From: Myxococcales bacterium
GTDB taxonomy: Bacteria > Myxococcota_C > UBA6777
Direction of reading: 5' to 3'
Assembly: GCA_020632975.1 (NCBI GenBank)
Contig: JACKEL010000007.1
Location: forward strand, 124,001-188,000
Length of the DNA: 64,000 bases
The notes beneath the pieces were generated by a model. That model saw only the letters and a list, made by a program, of their open reading frames with translations, had not been told where the DNA came from and made no database searches. Positions 21,951 through 31,531 of this stretch are shown here, one piece after another. The position numbers were made by a program, and so were the translations under genes. Position 1 is the first letter of the stretch, and every line of letters begins with the position of its first letter.

Positions 21951-24900
21951 CTATCGAAAAGGTCGGACACGCCAAGAGGTTTGTTCTTCAGCTCGGATCA
22001 GATCGTGCTCAAGCAACCATTGAAGGGGCTTGTCGAGTTGATCCACTTGAAGCTCGCCTGCATCAAAGATCGCAAGAAGCCGATACAAAGTCGCTTTGGA
22101 GCCTAGCGCATCCAAGAGTTTTTGTCGCAGCTCTTGAAGTCGTCTTTGTTGGGCCGTGCTGTCGAGGGCTTCGCTTTCTGATGAGGGGAAGGGGATGCGA
22201 AGCCTTTCGAGTATCCGTGTGTATAGCTCGATTTGGGCTGCAAGCGCTGCGCGTTGCATGTCAGGTGCTGATGTCTTCGGTAGATCGGGCGCTTTGCGTG
22301 GCGGAGGTGGCGAGGCTTGGTGAAGCACCCGTCCTTGCGCATTCACGGCTCCATCAAGAGGAAGGTACGTCGTCCCCTCTGCACTTGGGAGCAGAGCCAA
22401 GGCGATCAAGTGGTCAGGTCGAGAAAGATAACCCTCGTCAAAGACCCAACACGTCGCCACTGCGCTTGGAATCCCCACTTGGCGTAGGAGCTCCGCGATC
22501 AAGATGTTTAGCCCGTGGCAGACCCCAGCGCCCAAGATCGAGCCCTGTTTTCCTGCATGGAGTAGGGCGATGCTATGGTTTTGTGGGGTTCGAGGATGAA
22601 GCGGTAAGAGCGAACGGGCTTCTTGGACGCTCGCTTTTTGCGCATAGTACATATCATAGCGATAACGCTTTCGCACCATCTCTTCGATGCGACGGGCCTT
22701 TTCTTCTTGGGTACTCGAAGTGCCTTCCAGTTGAGTCAGAAATCCCTGGATGGCTTCGGGGAGATCGCTGCGTAGCATCGTGGGTTGCATGTAGTCTTTG
22801 TGTATCTGGATCGATTCATGGGGTAAGATCGAAGGGGGAGCAAACAGGTCCACATGATAACGTACATCGACCGTTCGCGGCGCTTTGAACTGAAGTACCA
22901 CGGCCCCCGAAGGATCTTCTTGTTGTTTGAAAGAGACGGATGCCCCGTCGCAAGTGACGATCGGTGGTCCGCTGAGCTTGCTGTGAAGCGGCAAAGGCAG
23001 TTGGTTGGAGCCTGGAGGCAACTTTCCTTGCAAGATCACGCTGCCTACCTTGGTCGAAGATGTCGTTGCCAAGGGGGATTGGAGCGTTGCTGGTACCCAC
23101 TGTTGCGAGCGATTGTCAAAGCGCCCTGTGAAAGCTTGTAGGGCATAGCGATAAGGCTGCGGTAGGATGGGCGGTTGGTGAAAAAGACCGATGTCTTCGG
23201 GGTTGGGGCCGCGTTCTGCAAAGCGTTTGGGGTCAAAGTCGAGTTGCGATCCAATGCGGTTGTTCGGGCGATTCCAGTCTTCAGGCGAAGCATTTTCAGA
23301 CGACGAAGATCGCGAGGGCGGATCAAATACCCTGTTGAAAAAGTCCGAAAGCGGCGTCGATGTGGGAGGTGGCGCTTTCGGCCGCTCTTGAGGAGCGGTC
23401 TCGTTGCGTTGTGGAGAAGGTGCCTCATCGCGTTCTTGGGGCGGGGAGGAGGGGCGCTTCTTCTCGGCATCTTCGGCCTTTGAAGGAGGCTGCGCCTTAG
23501 AGGATGTGTTGTGGCTTGGAGGCGGCGTGTGTGCTTTTTGGAGGCTTGGCGAATCTTTGGGAGCCGAAGGATGGGCCTCTTGCGCACGTTTTTTGGGGGT
23601 CTCCTCTTTGTTGGAGAAGATGCGTGTCCACAGGCGTCGCAAAAGACCGTTGGATGGGGATTCGTCGTCCTCTGGGGCGTCGATGGAAGTCGAGGACATC
23701 TCTTGAAGTGCTGTGGAGCTTCCCTGTTTTCCTTTGCTTTTGCCTTTTTCTTGGAGGGCGACGCGTGGAAAGTGTCGCTGATCAAGGTAAGACTGCATGG
23801 CTTCGAGGGTTTGGCAACGCAAGAGCAATTCTAGGATATCTGTAAGCGGTTGGCGCTTGGGATCACGATGGATCAGTGGCGTGAGGTTCGTTGCCAACAG
23901 GGGGATCGTCTGTTGGAGAGAACGCAGCAGAGACTCATCGAGCATCAGTCGTTTCTTTTGAGGGTCGTAGGCGATGAGGTCGGGTACATCGAGTTTCCCG
24001 ACGCCTTTGAGCGTAGCTTTGACCTTGAGCCCTTGAAAGACGCGGATCGCATTGGGTTGGGTGAGTTGTTCGAGTTGCGAAGCAAAGATCCAATCCTTGT
24101 CAGAACCGCCTCTTTGGGCTTGTACGCGAGGAAGCACAGCACGCAAGGCGCGGAGCTGGCTTCGTAGAGACTCCAACTCTTGTTCGTGTCGCAGGGTGGT
24201 GTCTTTCCCAGCTTTGGGGGATATCTTGAGGCTAATCGAGGCTTCAAAAGAGGGGATGCCTTGCGCGAGCAAGAGTTGCCCCGTGGTTTGGGCGATATCG
24301 TCAGACCCCAAGACCGCCGTGTAAAAAGAAAGGCCACGGTAGGGGGCCAGCATCGTCGGGCGCAAACAGACAAAGAACCCAGGGGCATTGTCGAGGAGAA
24401 GCGCGTATCTGTCTGTCTTGCTTTTAGAGGACTTCTCTTTGATCTCGGATGTCTCGGCAAGATAGATGGGCTGGTTGCTGTGGAACTTGGCTTGTTGTTC
24501 ATGGAGGTAGGCATAACAGCGAGGCAGGATCTCGATGAGCGACGGGTGTTGTTCGAGGATGGCTTGTCCTTGATCTTTGCGCGCCTGTTGACCGATGTCT
24601 TCGAGAAAGGCTTTGACGATGCTTGGATTGATCTGAGTGGGGATGCGCAAAGCCTCGCAAAGATGGGGGTAACGATGGTGCCCTTCGGGCCAGTAGCCTC
24701 GGATGTCCCCGAACAATGGCGATGGGGAAAATGCGAAGATCTCGTGAGGATGGCGCGCTATCCCATCTTGGCAAAGCACAAGATGCCGATAATGACAGGC
24801 TTCTCGCACCTCTTCTGCTTTGAAGCGTTTGTCTTTGATCCCACGCTCCAACCATTGCAAAAGCTCGGTCTCAAGGACCGTTTTGTCGGGCAAGGATGGA

Positions 24901-27900
24901 AGGATATCTTCGAGGTCTAGATCTTTGATCGTGCGAAACCGCAGGGGCTTTTGGAGCTGTGGTGGCAATATATCTTCGTAGAATGGGGCTGGAAAGAGCC
25001 CTTGCGCTTGAGGGACGAGGTGTTGGATGCGCTCATCGAACCAAAAAAGTTCTTTGGTCTGTGTGGGTTGCAGGCGGTTGTTGAGCATCCAAGGTTCTCT
25101 GCGCAAGATCTCGTTGGAAAGGCAGGTTGGATGCGCTTGGAGGTAATGTGCGAAAGCTTCGTAGGATTCGACGGTTCGGAGACCTTTTAGCGCATCTTCA
25201 AGCTGTTCTGAGGTAGGTTGCGTAGCGACGCCAAGGGCCTGCAAAAAAGCCTGTCCTGCTGGATGTTCGGGGGCCTCGGCAAAATGGGCGGGATCGAACA
25301 GATGGAGCAATTGCTCTCTTTCGGCCTCAGAGGGCAACAAGGCTTGCGACACACGCAGCCAGTCTCCCCCAAGACTTGGGAGAGATAGCTCTTGTTTGGG
25401 GGCTGCTTGAAACAACGCTCTTTTTTGGTCAGAGGATGCATGTTGCCAAAGATGCGCAAGGCTTTGGATGAGATGCCGAACCGTGGGGAGGTCTCTTTTT
25501 TCTGCGGCTTGGAACCATCGTTCAAAACGCGGCTTGGCTTGCTCTTGGATGGAAAGAGGTTGCTCAAGAACACAGCGCTCCATCTTTCCTAAAAGCGCCG
25601 AAGGTAGAGACTCTTCTGGACGATGTTGCTGTGCCTCGTCTGCGCTTTCGTCCCATGCAAGTTCGTACATATTGCGGAACTCACCTTGTTGGGTCGCAAA
25701 CAATGCGGATGTTCGGATCTTTGCGTCGCTTTGTTTGTCTTCTTTCAGGAACTCCCAATGTTCCAGAAGGAAGCGATAGAGTTTTTCTCGTTGGGCAACA
25801 TCGCCGAAGTAGCGGTGCTCTTGGACAGATTGACCGCTGTAATTGAGTTGGGTGATCGCTTCCAAGATCTGAGGGGCTGTGAGCGTGGGAAAGTGGGACT
25901 TTTCTTCGGTTGAGAGAGACGCTTCGAGCTGTGGAGCCAGCAGATCATGGCTCAAAGAAAGTCCTTCAAACCAAGAGATGTCCCATCCATCTTGTCGACG
26001 TATCGGTCCTTTCCGCAAACGAAGTTTGCGATCTGCCCAGATCGGCCATGTGGCGATCTCCTCGAAAGGAGCGAGCGTACGGAGGGCTTGATGGAGTTGT
26101 TGCAGTGTATCGAGATCGTTGAGTGGCGGAAGCTGTTCTGCAAGTGCTCTTTGTGGAAGGGCGATCTCTTCGAGGAGATCGTGGAAACAGCTCTTTGGTG
26201 TTGCGGGAACCATCCAGCCTTCAAAGGCTGACAGGGCGGTCTCTTCGGACGAATGGACGCGATGTCTTGCCAGAGCAGACACCTCGATCTCTTGGGGCCA
26301 CAACGCATCAAGAGCAGGTGAGATCGTCATCTCTTCGAGGGGGGTCGGGACACCGCGTTGGTTGAGGAATAGCGGAAGCGCTTCGAGGATCGGACTCCCT
26401 GTGGCTCGATTGGAGCGTTGCTGCGGGGGATAGAAGGCTTGGAGGGCTGCCTTGTTTTGTAAGAGGAAGTCCCTGACAGACGGTAGATGCTGGATTTGCA
26501 GCAGATGCTTGCGTAGAGAAGGGGACTGCAAGATCTCGAAAAGGTCGTGGAGAGACGCATCGCGCAATTGGAGTTGTTGAAAGAAGGGGGCAAGCAGTTT
26601 TTCTTGGGTTGGGTGAAGCAAACGGAAGCCTGCATACTCCAACAGAGGCCGTAGATCCTCGCGGGAACAGCGGAAGATCAACGCAGTTGGGATGTCTTCG
26701 CGCCAAGGTGCCTTGTCCCAGCTTCCAATGGGCGCGGTCTTGCCTTCTTGATCCTCGAACATCGGGGTTTTTCGTGCGGATTCGAGGATAGAAAGCGGAA
26801 GGTCCGCGGCGTGTTCGGCGATACGTTCGAGGAGTTGCGCTCTTTCCGCGATGTTAAACAGTTGAATCTGCGCAAGACACTGCCGCAAGATCTCGGGTGG
26901 ATCGACCTTTTGCATGGAGGCTTCGAGATCGAGGGCCTGTAAGAGTTTTTCTTGCTGGGGTGGCATGAGAGCCAGGTAATGTCGTTCTCCAAGGCGTTGA
27001 AGCAGGTGTCGCCATGTCGCAGAGGGAGAGCGACTAAGAAGAAGCGCAGGGCAGATATCGCCGTGCTGATCGAGGAAAAGAGGGGCTTGTGCGCGCTCTT
27101 CAAGCGGGAGCATACGCACAAGCGCGGCTTGTTGTAGAAAGTAGGCTTGGATCGCTTCAAGGGGCAGTGGCTGGGCCAGTTGAAAAGGGGGTGCTTGGCC
27201 GTCGAGGTCTTCGTCGGCAGGATCAGCGGTTCGCTGTGTTCCTTGATGCAAAAAGGTGCCAAAAAGGTCGAGTACATCGTACTTTTCGAGGGAGCCTCGT
27301 TGGATATGTGGTTGGGCAGCGATCTGCGGATGAAGGAAGTCCTCATTGGGGAAGAAGGATGCAAGCTCGGTGTCTTCTGCGATGGGAGGGGCTTTTGGGC
27401 CAACAAGTGTGGTGAGCCTTCCTTGGGCGGTCTGCCACAAGGGGGCTTCATACAGTCGTTTCATGTGGGCAGAAGAAAGATCCTGGTGCATCAAGCCGAT
27501 GGCTTCGTGAAGATCGAAGATCTTGTCTTGAAAGATCTCAGGAGATGCGGTCACAAGGTCGATCAAGTGAGGGGCTGTGAGCGTGAGTTGGACGAAGTGT
27601 GTTGGGATCTCTGAAGCTTCGTTGAGAAGGGGGTATTTTGAGGAAAGCAAGCGGTACAATGGCGGATACACGGGACCTTGGGGAAGGTGAAAAGCGTGAG
27701 CTTCCCCGATCTCTTGGGCGATGGGATGGAGCTTTTGATCGTGGGCCAAAAAGAGCGAGAGGCTTGCGAATCGTTTGCGCTCTCGATCGCTTGCAGATGC
27801 GAGGGTTTCGCAGAGTTGTTTGCGATCAACTGGCCAACGTTGTGCGAACTCTTCGGGTGTGAGTGGTGCATGGCCGATGGCTTGCTTAAGATCGTCATAG

Positions 27901-30317
27901 AGATCTGAAAAACGCAGTCGTTTGGCGCCCAGCCGCTCAAGGATATCGCCGATCTCTTGCTCAAGTTCCCAAGCAACAAAAGTGCGTTGCGAACCCCATG
28001 CTTCGCGCAGTGGCATTGAGCCAAGGAAGATCTCTTTTTGCTTCCCACGGTGGAGTCTTCCGTCTTTGTCGAGTAGCAAAGGTAGCGATGCGAGCTTTTC
28101 TTGAAGGGCTTTGTAACGCTCGGTGGATTCGGCTTGTTGGGAACTCAGCAAAGCAGCAAGTTGTTGATAGAGCTTTCGCAGGTTGGCGATCTCAAAAAGC
28201 GATTGAAGATGTGTTGGTACTTCCGCGCCTTCGGGGAGATCTTGGAGCCATATCGCGAGAAGATCGGGTAACATCGCTTGATCGAAGACGGGGACGCCAA
28301 GGTGTTGAAGCTGTTGTCGTTCGATCTCTTCGATGTAGGGAGCGACGGGCCAGCGAGTGGATGGGGTGATTTCTTCGATGGGATCGATGTCTTGGAAGAT
28401 CTGTGTAGGGAACGGGATCTCTGCAAACAAAGATGCTAGTCTTGGCGACGTGTGGTAAAGCGCCTTGGTAGGGCGGATCTCGTTTTTTGCGTCAGGAAAG
28501 ATCGGGATATCCGCAAAGGCCGCAGGCAAAAGAGCGGCCATCTCGCCAAACAAAGCATCTTGGAGTTGGTGAGGCTGCGGAAGGAGCCGTAGGAAGGCGC
28601 GTAGCGCTTCGATCTTCAGGAGGCTTTGTTGGTGGATCTCCCGTGCCATCTGCGCAAAGAGTTGGGGGACCTGTTGGATCAGATATTGATTCCATCGAGA
28701 CTCGCGGGAGATGCGTTCGCGATCCACGGGCACGTCGAAGTGTGCTTGAAGGAAAAAGTCGAAACCTGGATCTTCTGCTGTGGGAAGGAAGCTGTAAAGG
28801 CGTGGTGCTTGGGGCGGTAGAGGCTGTGGGATACCTTGATCATCACAGCGCATCCCAAGGAGAAGACGGGTCTTGCTGGTTTTTTCTGCGCTACGTAGTC
28901 CTGCTTGGACGTCGATCTCTGCGCTTGCAAGGAGATAATGTTGCGTATGCTCAGGGGCTCCAACATGGATCGCGACTTGTGTTTGTTGGCGATCTCCTTG
29001 GAGTTGCATGGATTGTTGAGGGGAGATCCCTGCGGGGAGTTGGGCATGTAAAGAAGGATCCAAGGTGACATCGATCTGCTCAAGGTGCCGCAGTGTCAAC
29101 AAGATCACAGGATCGAGATCATGGGTTCGCTGATAGAGTCGCGCGGGATGTCGGGCTTCGAGATCTTGTTCGCGAAGAGGCAGGATCAGCAAGGTGCCCG
29201 TGGCTGGGATCTGGGAGGGGAGATGTTCTGGGCGTTGCTGTAAGGCCCTTGGCATCGAGACATCCGCGATCTCAAACTGGTAGGGACCACTGTAGATCTG
29301 GGGGCGTTTGGTGACTTCATAAACAGACTTAAAGCCCACGCCAAAAAAGCCGATCTGGTGGCGTTTTTTGTTGGACTGTCCGATCGAGGTGACGCCCACA
29401 AGGTCGCGTGTGTCGAAAGGAAGGCCATCATGCCAGATCAGGATCTGATCTTCTCGAAAGTATAGGCTCCAGCGGTGGGACTGTTGGTCTTCGGCATTTT
29501 GCAACAACTCAAACAAAAAGTGCCCAGGGTCATCGTACACGCGTTTGGAGAGAAGTTCTTCTGCGCGTGCTTGGGAGATGGGCTTGGGAACAGCGGCCAA
29601 GATCTCGATGGCATCGTGGGCAAGCTCTTGCAGTCTCGCTTGAAGGAGTGGTTGCTCTTGGGGTTTGGCTTGGAGCGAAGCGAGCCGCTGTGCGGGGAGT
29701 TTGAACAGATCTGCGATCTCAAGTTGCTCGATGGAGCCTTGGTCGAGATGCGCTTGGCAGGTGGCTTGGAGCTTTTCCAAGAAGCCTTGGTGTTGCTGGG
29801 GAAAGTTTCGCTGAAGTTGTTTGTCGAACAAGCCAAATGCTTGTAGGCGCGCGAGGGGGGCGCGCTCTACAAGCTGAAGAAGAATGGCCGCAAGTGACTG
29901 ATGGTTCGATGTCTCCGATGTTTTTGTGCTCTGTTGCAAGAAGTCTTCAAAGAAGAGAGAGGTCTGAAGGATCGCACTATCGGGTTGTTGCAACAGAAAT
30001 CCTGCAAACCAACTTTGTTCTGCGGGATCGTGTAGCCATGAGGTTGTAAAGAGCCGATCCAGCAAGAAGATCAGCGGTTCGTGATCGCGAGAACAAGCAC
30101 AGAGATGCAAGAGAGGGCGCGGAGGGTGATGTGTATAAGCTTCTTCGAGCTGCGCAAGCTGTTGGGCAAACGGGAGGTGCAAAAAGCTCGAAGGCTGTAG
30201 CGAAAGGGGCAGCGTTGAAAAGAGGTGGGAGGGGGTCTCTTGCGTGGTCATCTTGCATCCAACTGGGTTGAAAAAGCTGAAAAGGCGGATCTCTTCGGGG
30301 TTTGAGAGAAGGTCCAT
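21951..30317 (-). CDS. Giant sacsin/Hsp90-like ATPase with C-terminal transglutaminase-like domain
   Basis: This single open frame of 2788 residues encodes a very large protein with no signal peptide. Near residues 255-480 it has a GHKL/Bergerat ATPase of the sacsin type: FELLQNAEDQ (N-box, about 270), IWHDGLPF (the D-x-G-type motif) and GFFGVGFKSVYEV (about 326). A long helical, Gln/Leu-rich middle of about 1,600 residues follows. A Pro/Ser/Lys-rich disordered linker lies at about 2205-2360. The C terminus carries a transglutaminase-like core with Cys in GVCHGLN (about 2600), His in RPDHLIAL (about 2636) and Asp in PLDGAV (about 2655). A short winged-helix-like tail ends the protein. ATG 30251 (22 codons in) is an alternative start with GGAT upstream. 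Sacsin relatives act in proteostasis, and related ATPases occur in bacterial conflict systems; this protein's role is unknown. Confidence 0.9.
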   Translation of the reverse strand: MDLLSNPEEIRLFSFFNPVGCKMTTQETPSHLFSTLPLSLQPSSFLHLPFAQQLAQLEEAYTHHPPRPLLHLCACSRDHEPLIFLLDRLFTTSWLHDPAEQSWFAGFLLQQPDSAILQTSLFFEDFLQQSTKTSETSNHQSLAAILLQLVERAPLARLQAFGLFDKQLQRNFPQQHQGFLEKLQATCQAHLDQGSIEQLEIADLFKLPAQRLASLQAKPQEQPLLQARLQELAHDAIEILAAVPKPISQARAEELLSKRVYDDPGHFLFELLQNAEDQQSHRWSLYFREDQILIWHDGLPFDTRDLVGVTSIGQSNKKRHQIGFFGVGFKSVYEVTKRPQIYSGPYQFEIADVSMPRALQQRPEHLPSQIPATGTLLILPLREQDLEARHPARLYQRTHDLDPVILLTLRHLEQIDVTLDPSLHAQLPAGISPQQSMQLQGDRQQTQVAIHVGAPEHTQHYLLASAEIDVQAGLRSAEKTSKTRLLLGMRCDDQGIPQPLPPQAPRLYSFLPTAEDPGFDFFLQAHFDVPVDRERISRESRWNQYLIQQVPQLFAQMAREIHQQSLLKIEALRAFLRLLPQPHQLQDALFGEMAALLPAAFADIPIFPDAKNEIRPTKALYHTSPRLASLFAEIPFPTQIFQDIDPIEEITPSTRWPVAPYIEEIERQQLQHLGVPVFDQAMLPDLLAIWLQDLPEGAEVPTHLQSLFEIANLRKLYQQLAALLSSQQAESTERYKALQEKLASLPLLLDKDGRLHRGKQKEIFLGSMPLREAWGSQRTFVAWELEQEIGDILERLGAKRLRFSDLYDDLKQAIGHAPLTPEEFAQRWPVDRKQLCETLASASDRERKRFASLSLFLAHDQKLHPIAQEIGEAHAFHLPQGPVYPPLYRLLSSKYPLLNEASEIPTHFVQLTLTAPHLIDLVTASPEIFQDKIFDLHEAIGLMHQDLSSAHMKRLYEAPLWQTAQGRLTTLVGPKAPPIAEDTELASFFPNEDFLHPQIAAQPHIQRGSLEKYDVLDLFGTFLHQGTQRTADPADEDLDGQAPPFQLAQPLPLEAIQAYFLQQAALVRMLPLEERAQAPLFLDQHGDICPALLLSRSPSATWRHLLQRLGERHYLALMPPQQEKLLQALDLEASMQKVDPPEILRQCLAQIQLFNIAERAQLLERIAEHAADLPLSILESARKTPMFEDQEGKTAPIGSWDKAPWREDIPTALIFRCSREDLRPLLEYAGFRLLHPTQEKLLAPFFQQLQLRDASLHDLFEILQSPSLRKHLLQIQHLPSVRDFLLQNKAALQAFYPPQQRSNRATGSPILEALPLFLNQRGVPTPLEEMTISPALDALWPQEIEVSALARHRVHSSEETALSAFEGWMVPATPKSCFHDLLEEIALPQRALAEQLPPLNDLDTLQQLHQALRTLAPFEEIATWPIWADRKLRLRKGPIRRQDGWDISWFEGLSLSHDLLAPQLEASLSTEEKSHFPTLTAPQILEAITQLNYSGQSVQEHRYFGDVAQREKLYRFLLEHWEFLKEDKQSDAKIRTSALFATQQGEFRNMYELAWDESADEAQQHRPEESLPSALLGKMERCVLEQPLSIQEQAKPRFERWFQAAEKRDLPTVRHLIQSLAHLWQHASSDQKRALFQAAPKQELSLPSLGGDWLRVSQALLPSEAEREQLLHLFDPAHFAEAPEHPAGQAFLQALGVATQPTSEQLEDALKGLRTVESYEAFAHYLQAHPTCLSNEILRREPWMLNNRLQPTQTKELFWFDERIQHLVPQAQGLFPAPFYEDILPPQLQKPLRFRTIKDLDLEDILPSLPDKTVLETELLQWLERGIKDKRFKAEEVREACHYRHLVLCQDGIARHPHEIFAFSPSPLFGDIRGYWPEGHHRYPHLCEALRIPTQINPSIVKAFLEDIGQQARKDQGQAILEQHPSLIEILPRCYAYLHEQQAKFHSNQPIYLAETSEIKEKSSKSKTDRYALLLDNAPGFFVCLRPTMLAPYRGLSFYTAVLGSDDIAQTTGQLLLAQGIPSFEASISLKISPKAGKDTTLRHEQELESLRSQLRALRAVLPRVQAQRGGSDKDWIFASQLEQLTQPNAIRVFQGLKVKATLKGVGKLDVPDLIAYDPQKKRLMLDESLLRSLQQTIPLLATNLTPLIHRDPKRQPLTDILELLLRCQTLEAMQSYLDQRHFPRVALQEKGKSKGKQGSSTALQEMSSTSIDAPEDDESPSNGLLRRLWTRIFSNKEETPKKRAQEAHPSAPKDSPSLQKAHTPPPSHNTSSKAQPPSKAEDAEKKRPSSPPQERDEAPSPQRNETAPQERPKAPPPTSTPLSDFFNRVFDPPSRSSSSENASPEDWNRPNNRIGSQLDFDPKRFAERGPNPEDIGLFHQPPILPQPYRYALQAFTGRFDNRSQQWVPATLQSPLATTSSTKVGSVILQGKLPPGSNQLPLPLHSKLSGPPIVTCDGASVSFKQQEDPSGAVVLQFKAPRTVDVRYHVDLFAPPSILPHESIQIHKDYMQPTMLRSDLPEAIQGFLTQLEGTSSTQEEKARRIEEMVRKRYRYDMYYAQKASVQEARSLLPLHPRTPQNHSIALLHAGKQGSILGAGVCHGLNILIAELLRQVGIPSAVATCWVFDEGYLSRPDHLIALALLPSAEGTTYLPLDGAVNAQGRVLHQASPPPPRKAPDLPKTSAPDMQRAALAAQIELYTRILERLRIPFPSSESEALDSTAQQRRLQELRQKLLDALGSKATLYRLLAIFDAGELQVDQLDKPLQWLLEHDLIRAEEQTSWRVRPFR

Positions 30318-30436
30318 ACTTTTGGCGTGTTTGTTTTGGAAGTCAAGATATGGATTGTCCGCCGAAACGGTAGTCTTGACGAAAGAAAAAGTGGGGAGGT
30401 TCAGAGACCGTGGTGGGAGGAGCTAAAGTCACGACA

Positions 30437-31231
30437 TCAAGGGAAGGAAAAGGCCCGCACGTAGTCTGCACCGCTGCTATGGCAACCTGTGCAGATGCTG
30501 GGTTGACCTTGGTAGAGGATCGTTCCTGAGCCATTCCATTCAAACCACAACCAACCATTGCTGCGTTTTTCCATGTACGCAACAAGGCTCAGATTGGCGC
30601 TGTTGTAACCATCTTTGACGATGATGGAGCCCACGGGCCATTCGGTCACAGAGGTCTTGTTGTCGATGATCTGTTGGATGGGGGAATTGATGAAGATCTC
30701 GACAGCACCGCCGTGTGGGGCATTTGAGGTTTGTCGCGTTGCATAGCCTGGGGCGCGGGTCCATGCGCGATAATTTTGTTGTTGGAGCCAAATCCAAACC
30801 ACCGCAGGGTCCGAGCTATTGGGGGTCGATGGACCGCTTTGCTCGGGTGTTGCTTCGACTTGGGACTCGGGGGAAGCTTCGGGAGTCGCTTCCGCTGTGG
30901 CTTCAGGATTTGGTTCAGGGTTTGTTTCTGGACCAGCTTCAGGCGCCGCCTCTGCTTGGGGTTCTGGGGATATCTCGGGTGCGGACTCTTTCGCAGGTTC
31001 TTGTGTAGGCTCTTGTGCTGGCTCTGCTTGGGGTTCAGTGACGGGCTCAGCAGCTTTTTCTTGGGGGGAACCGTCGTTGGTGGACTCTGTGGGGGTGGCT
31101 TCTTGCGCTGTTTCGGCGGCTTTTTCTTGGTTGGTGGGTGTTCCGCAAGCGCTCACAGCGAGCAGGTTGAGCCCAAGGCTTGCGCTACAAAGCAGACTGA
31201 GAAAAACAGAACGAGAAAAAAAAGATGACAC
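30437..31231 (-). CDS. Lipoprotein with acidic linker and cytochrome P460-like haem-binding domain
   Basis: The 264-residue product starts with a signal peptide ending in the lipobox VSAC (about residue 29). An extended Glu/Pro/Ala/Thr-rich linker of about 110 residues follows. The C-terminal domain (about 140-264) has a GYNSANLSLVAY-type strand pattern and ends with CTGCH, a c-type haem attachment site, followed by GADYVRAF. This layout resembles cytochrome P460-family domains, in which the CxxCH is near the C terminus. The GTG start at 31231 is chosen because GGAGGG lies seven bases upstream; an ATG at 31246 would place that site inside the gene. It would be exported and anchored to the outer membrane. 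Its electron donor or substrate is unknown. Confidence 0.78.
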   Translation of the reverse strand: MSSFFSRSVFLSLLCSASLGLNLLAVSACGTPTNQEKAAETAQEATPTESTNDGSPQEKAAEPVTEPQAEPAQEPTQEPAKESAPEISPEPQAEAAPEAGPETNPEPNPEATAEATPEASPESQVEATPEQSGPSTPNSSDPAVVWIWLQQQNYRAWTRAPGYATRQTSNAPHGGAVEIFINSPIQQIIDNKTSVTEWPVGSIIVKDGYNSANLSLVAYMEKRSNGWLWFEWNGSGTILYQGQPSICTGCHSSGADYVRAFSFP

Positions 31232-31531
31232 GATACAACCCTCCATACTTTTGTGTGTTTGCGCCTGTGTGTGAGGCGTAAAAGGGAGACGTAGAGAGGC
31301 TTGGAAGGGTTACAGATCAGCACGCAAAGCCCAAAGCGAAAGTGCCAGGGTGCTTCTTTGGGTTCGTGCGAGAGAAGCTGGGCAGAAAATCGGCTGTTTG
31401 GTTCTTTTGGAGCGCGGCGTTTTCGCAAAGGGCGGCGGGCATCGGTTGCGATGTCTTGTGCGGCTATGTCATAAAAGACAGAGCCGATGGCGTTTTTGGG
31501 TTTGTTTTTCCAAACAAATAGAGGTGAGCTG
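31232..31531. other. Divergent promoter region between two lipoprotein genes
   Basis: This 300-base region separates the minus-strand P460-like lipoprotein gene from the plus-strand Asp-box propeller gene. It must hold both promoters and both 5' leaders. Short open frames within it are not convincing. No clear operator or -35/-10 pair was recognised by eye. Both flanking products share the same kind of acidic linker, so shared regulation is plausible. Confidence 0.45.
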
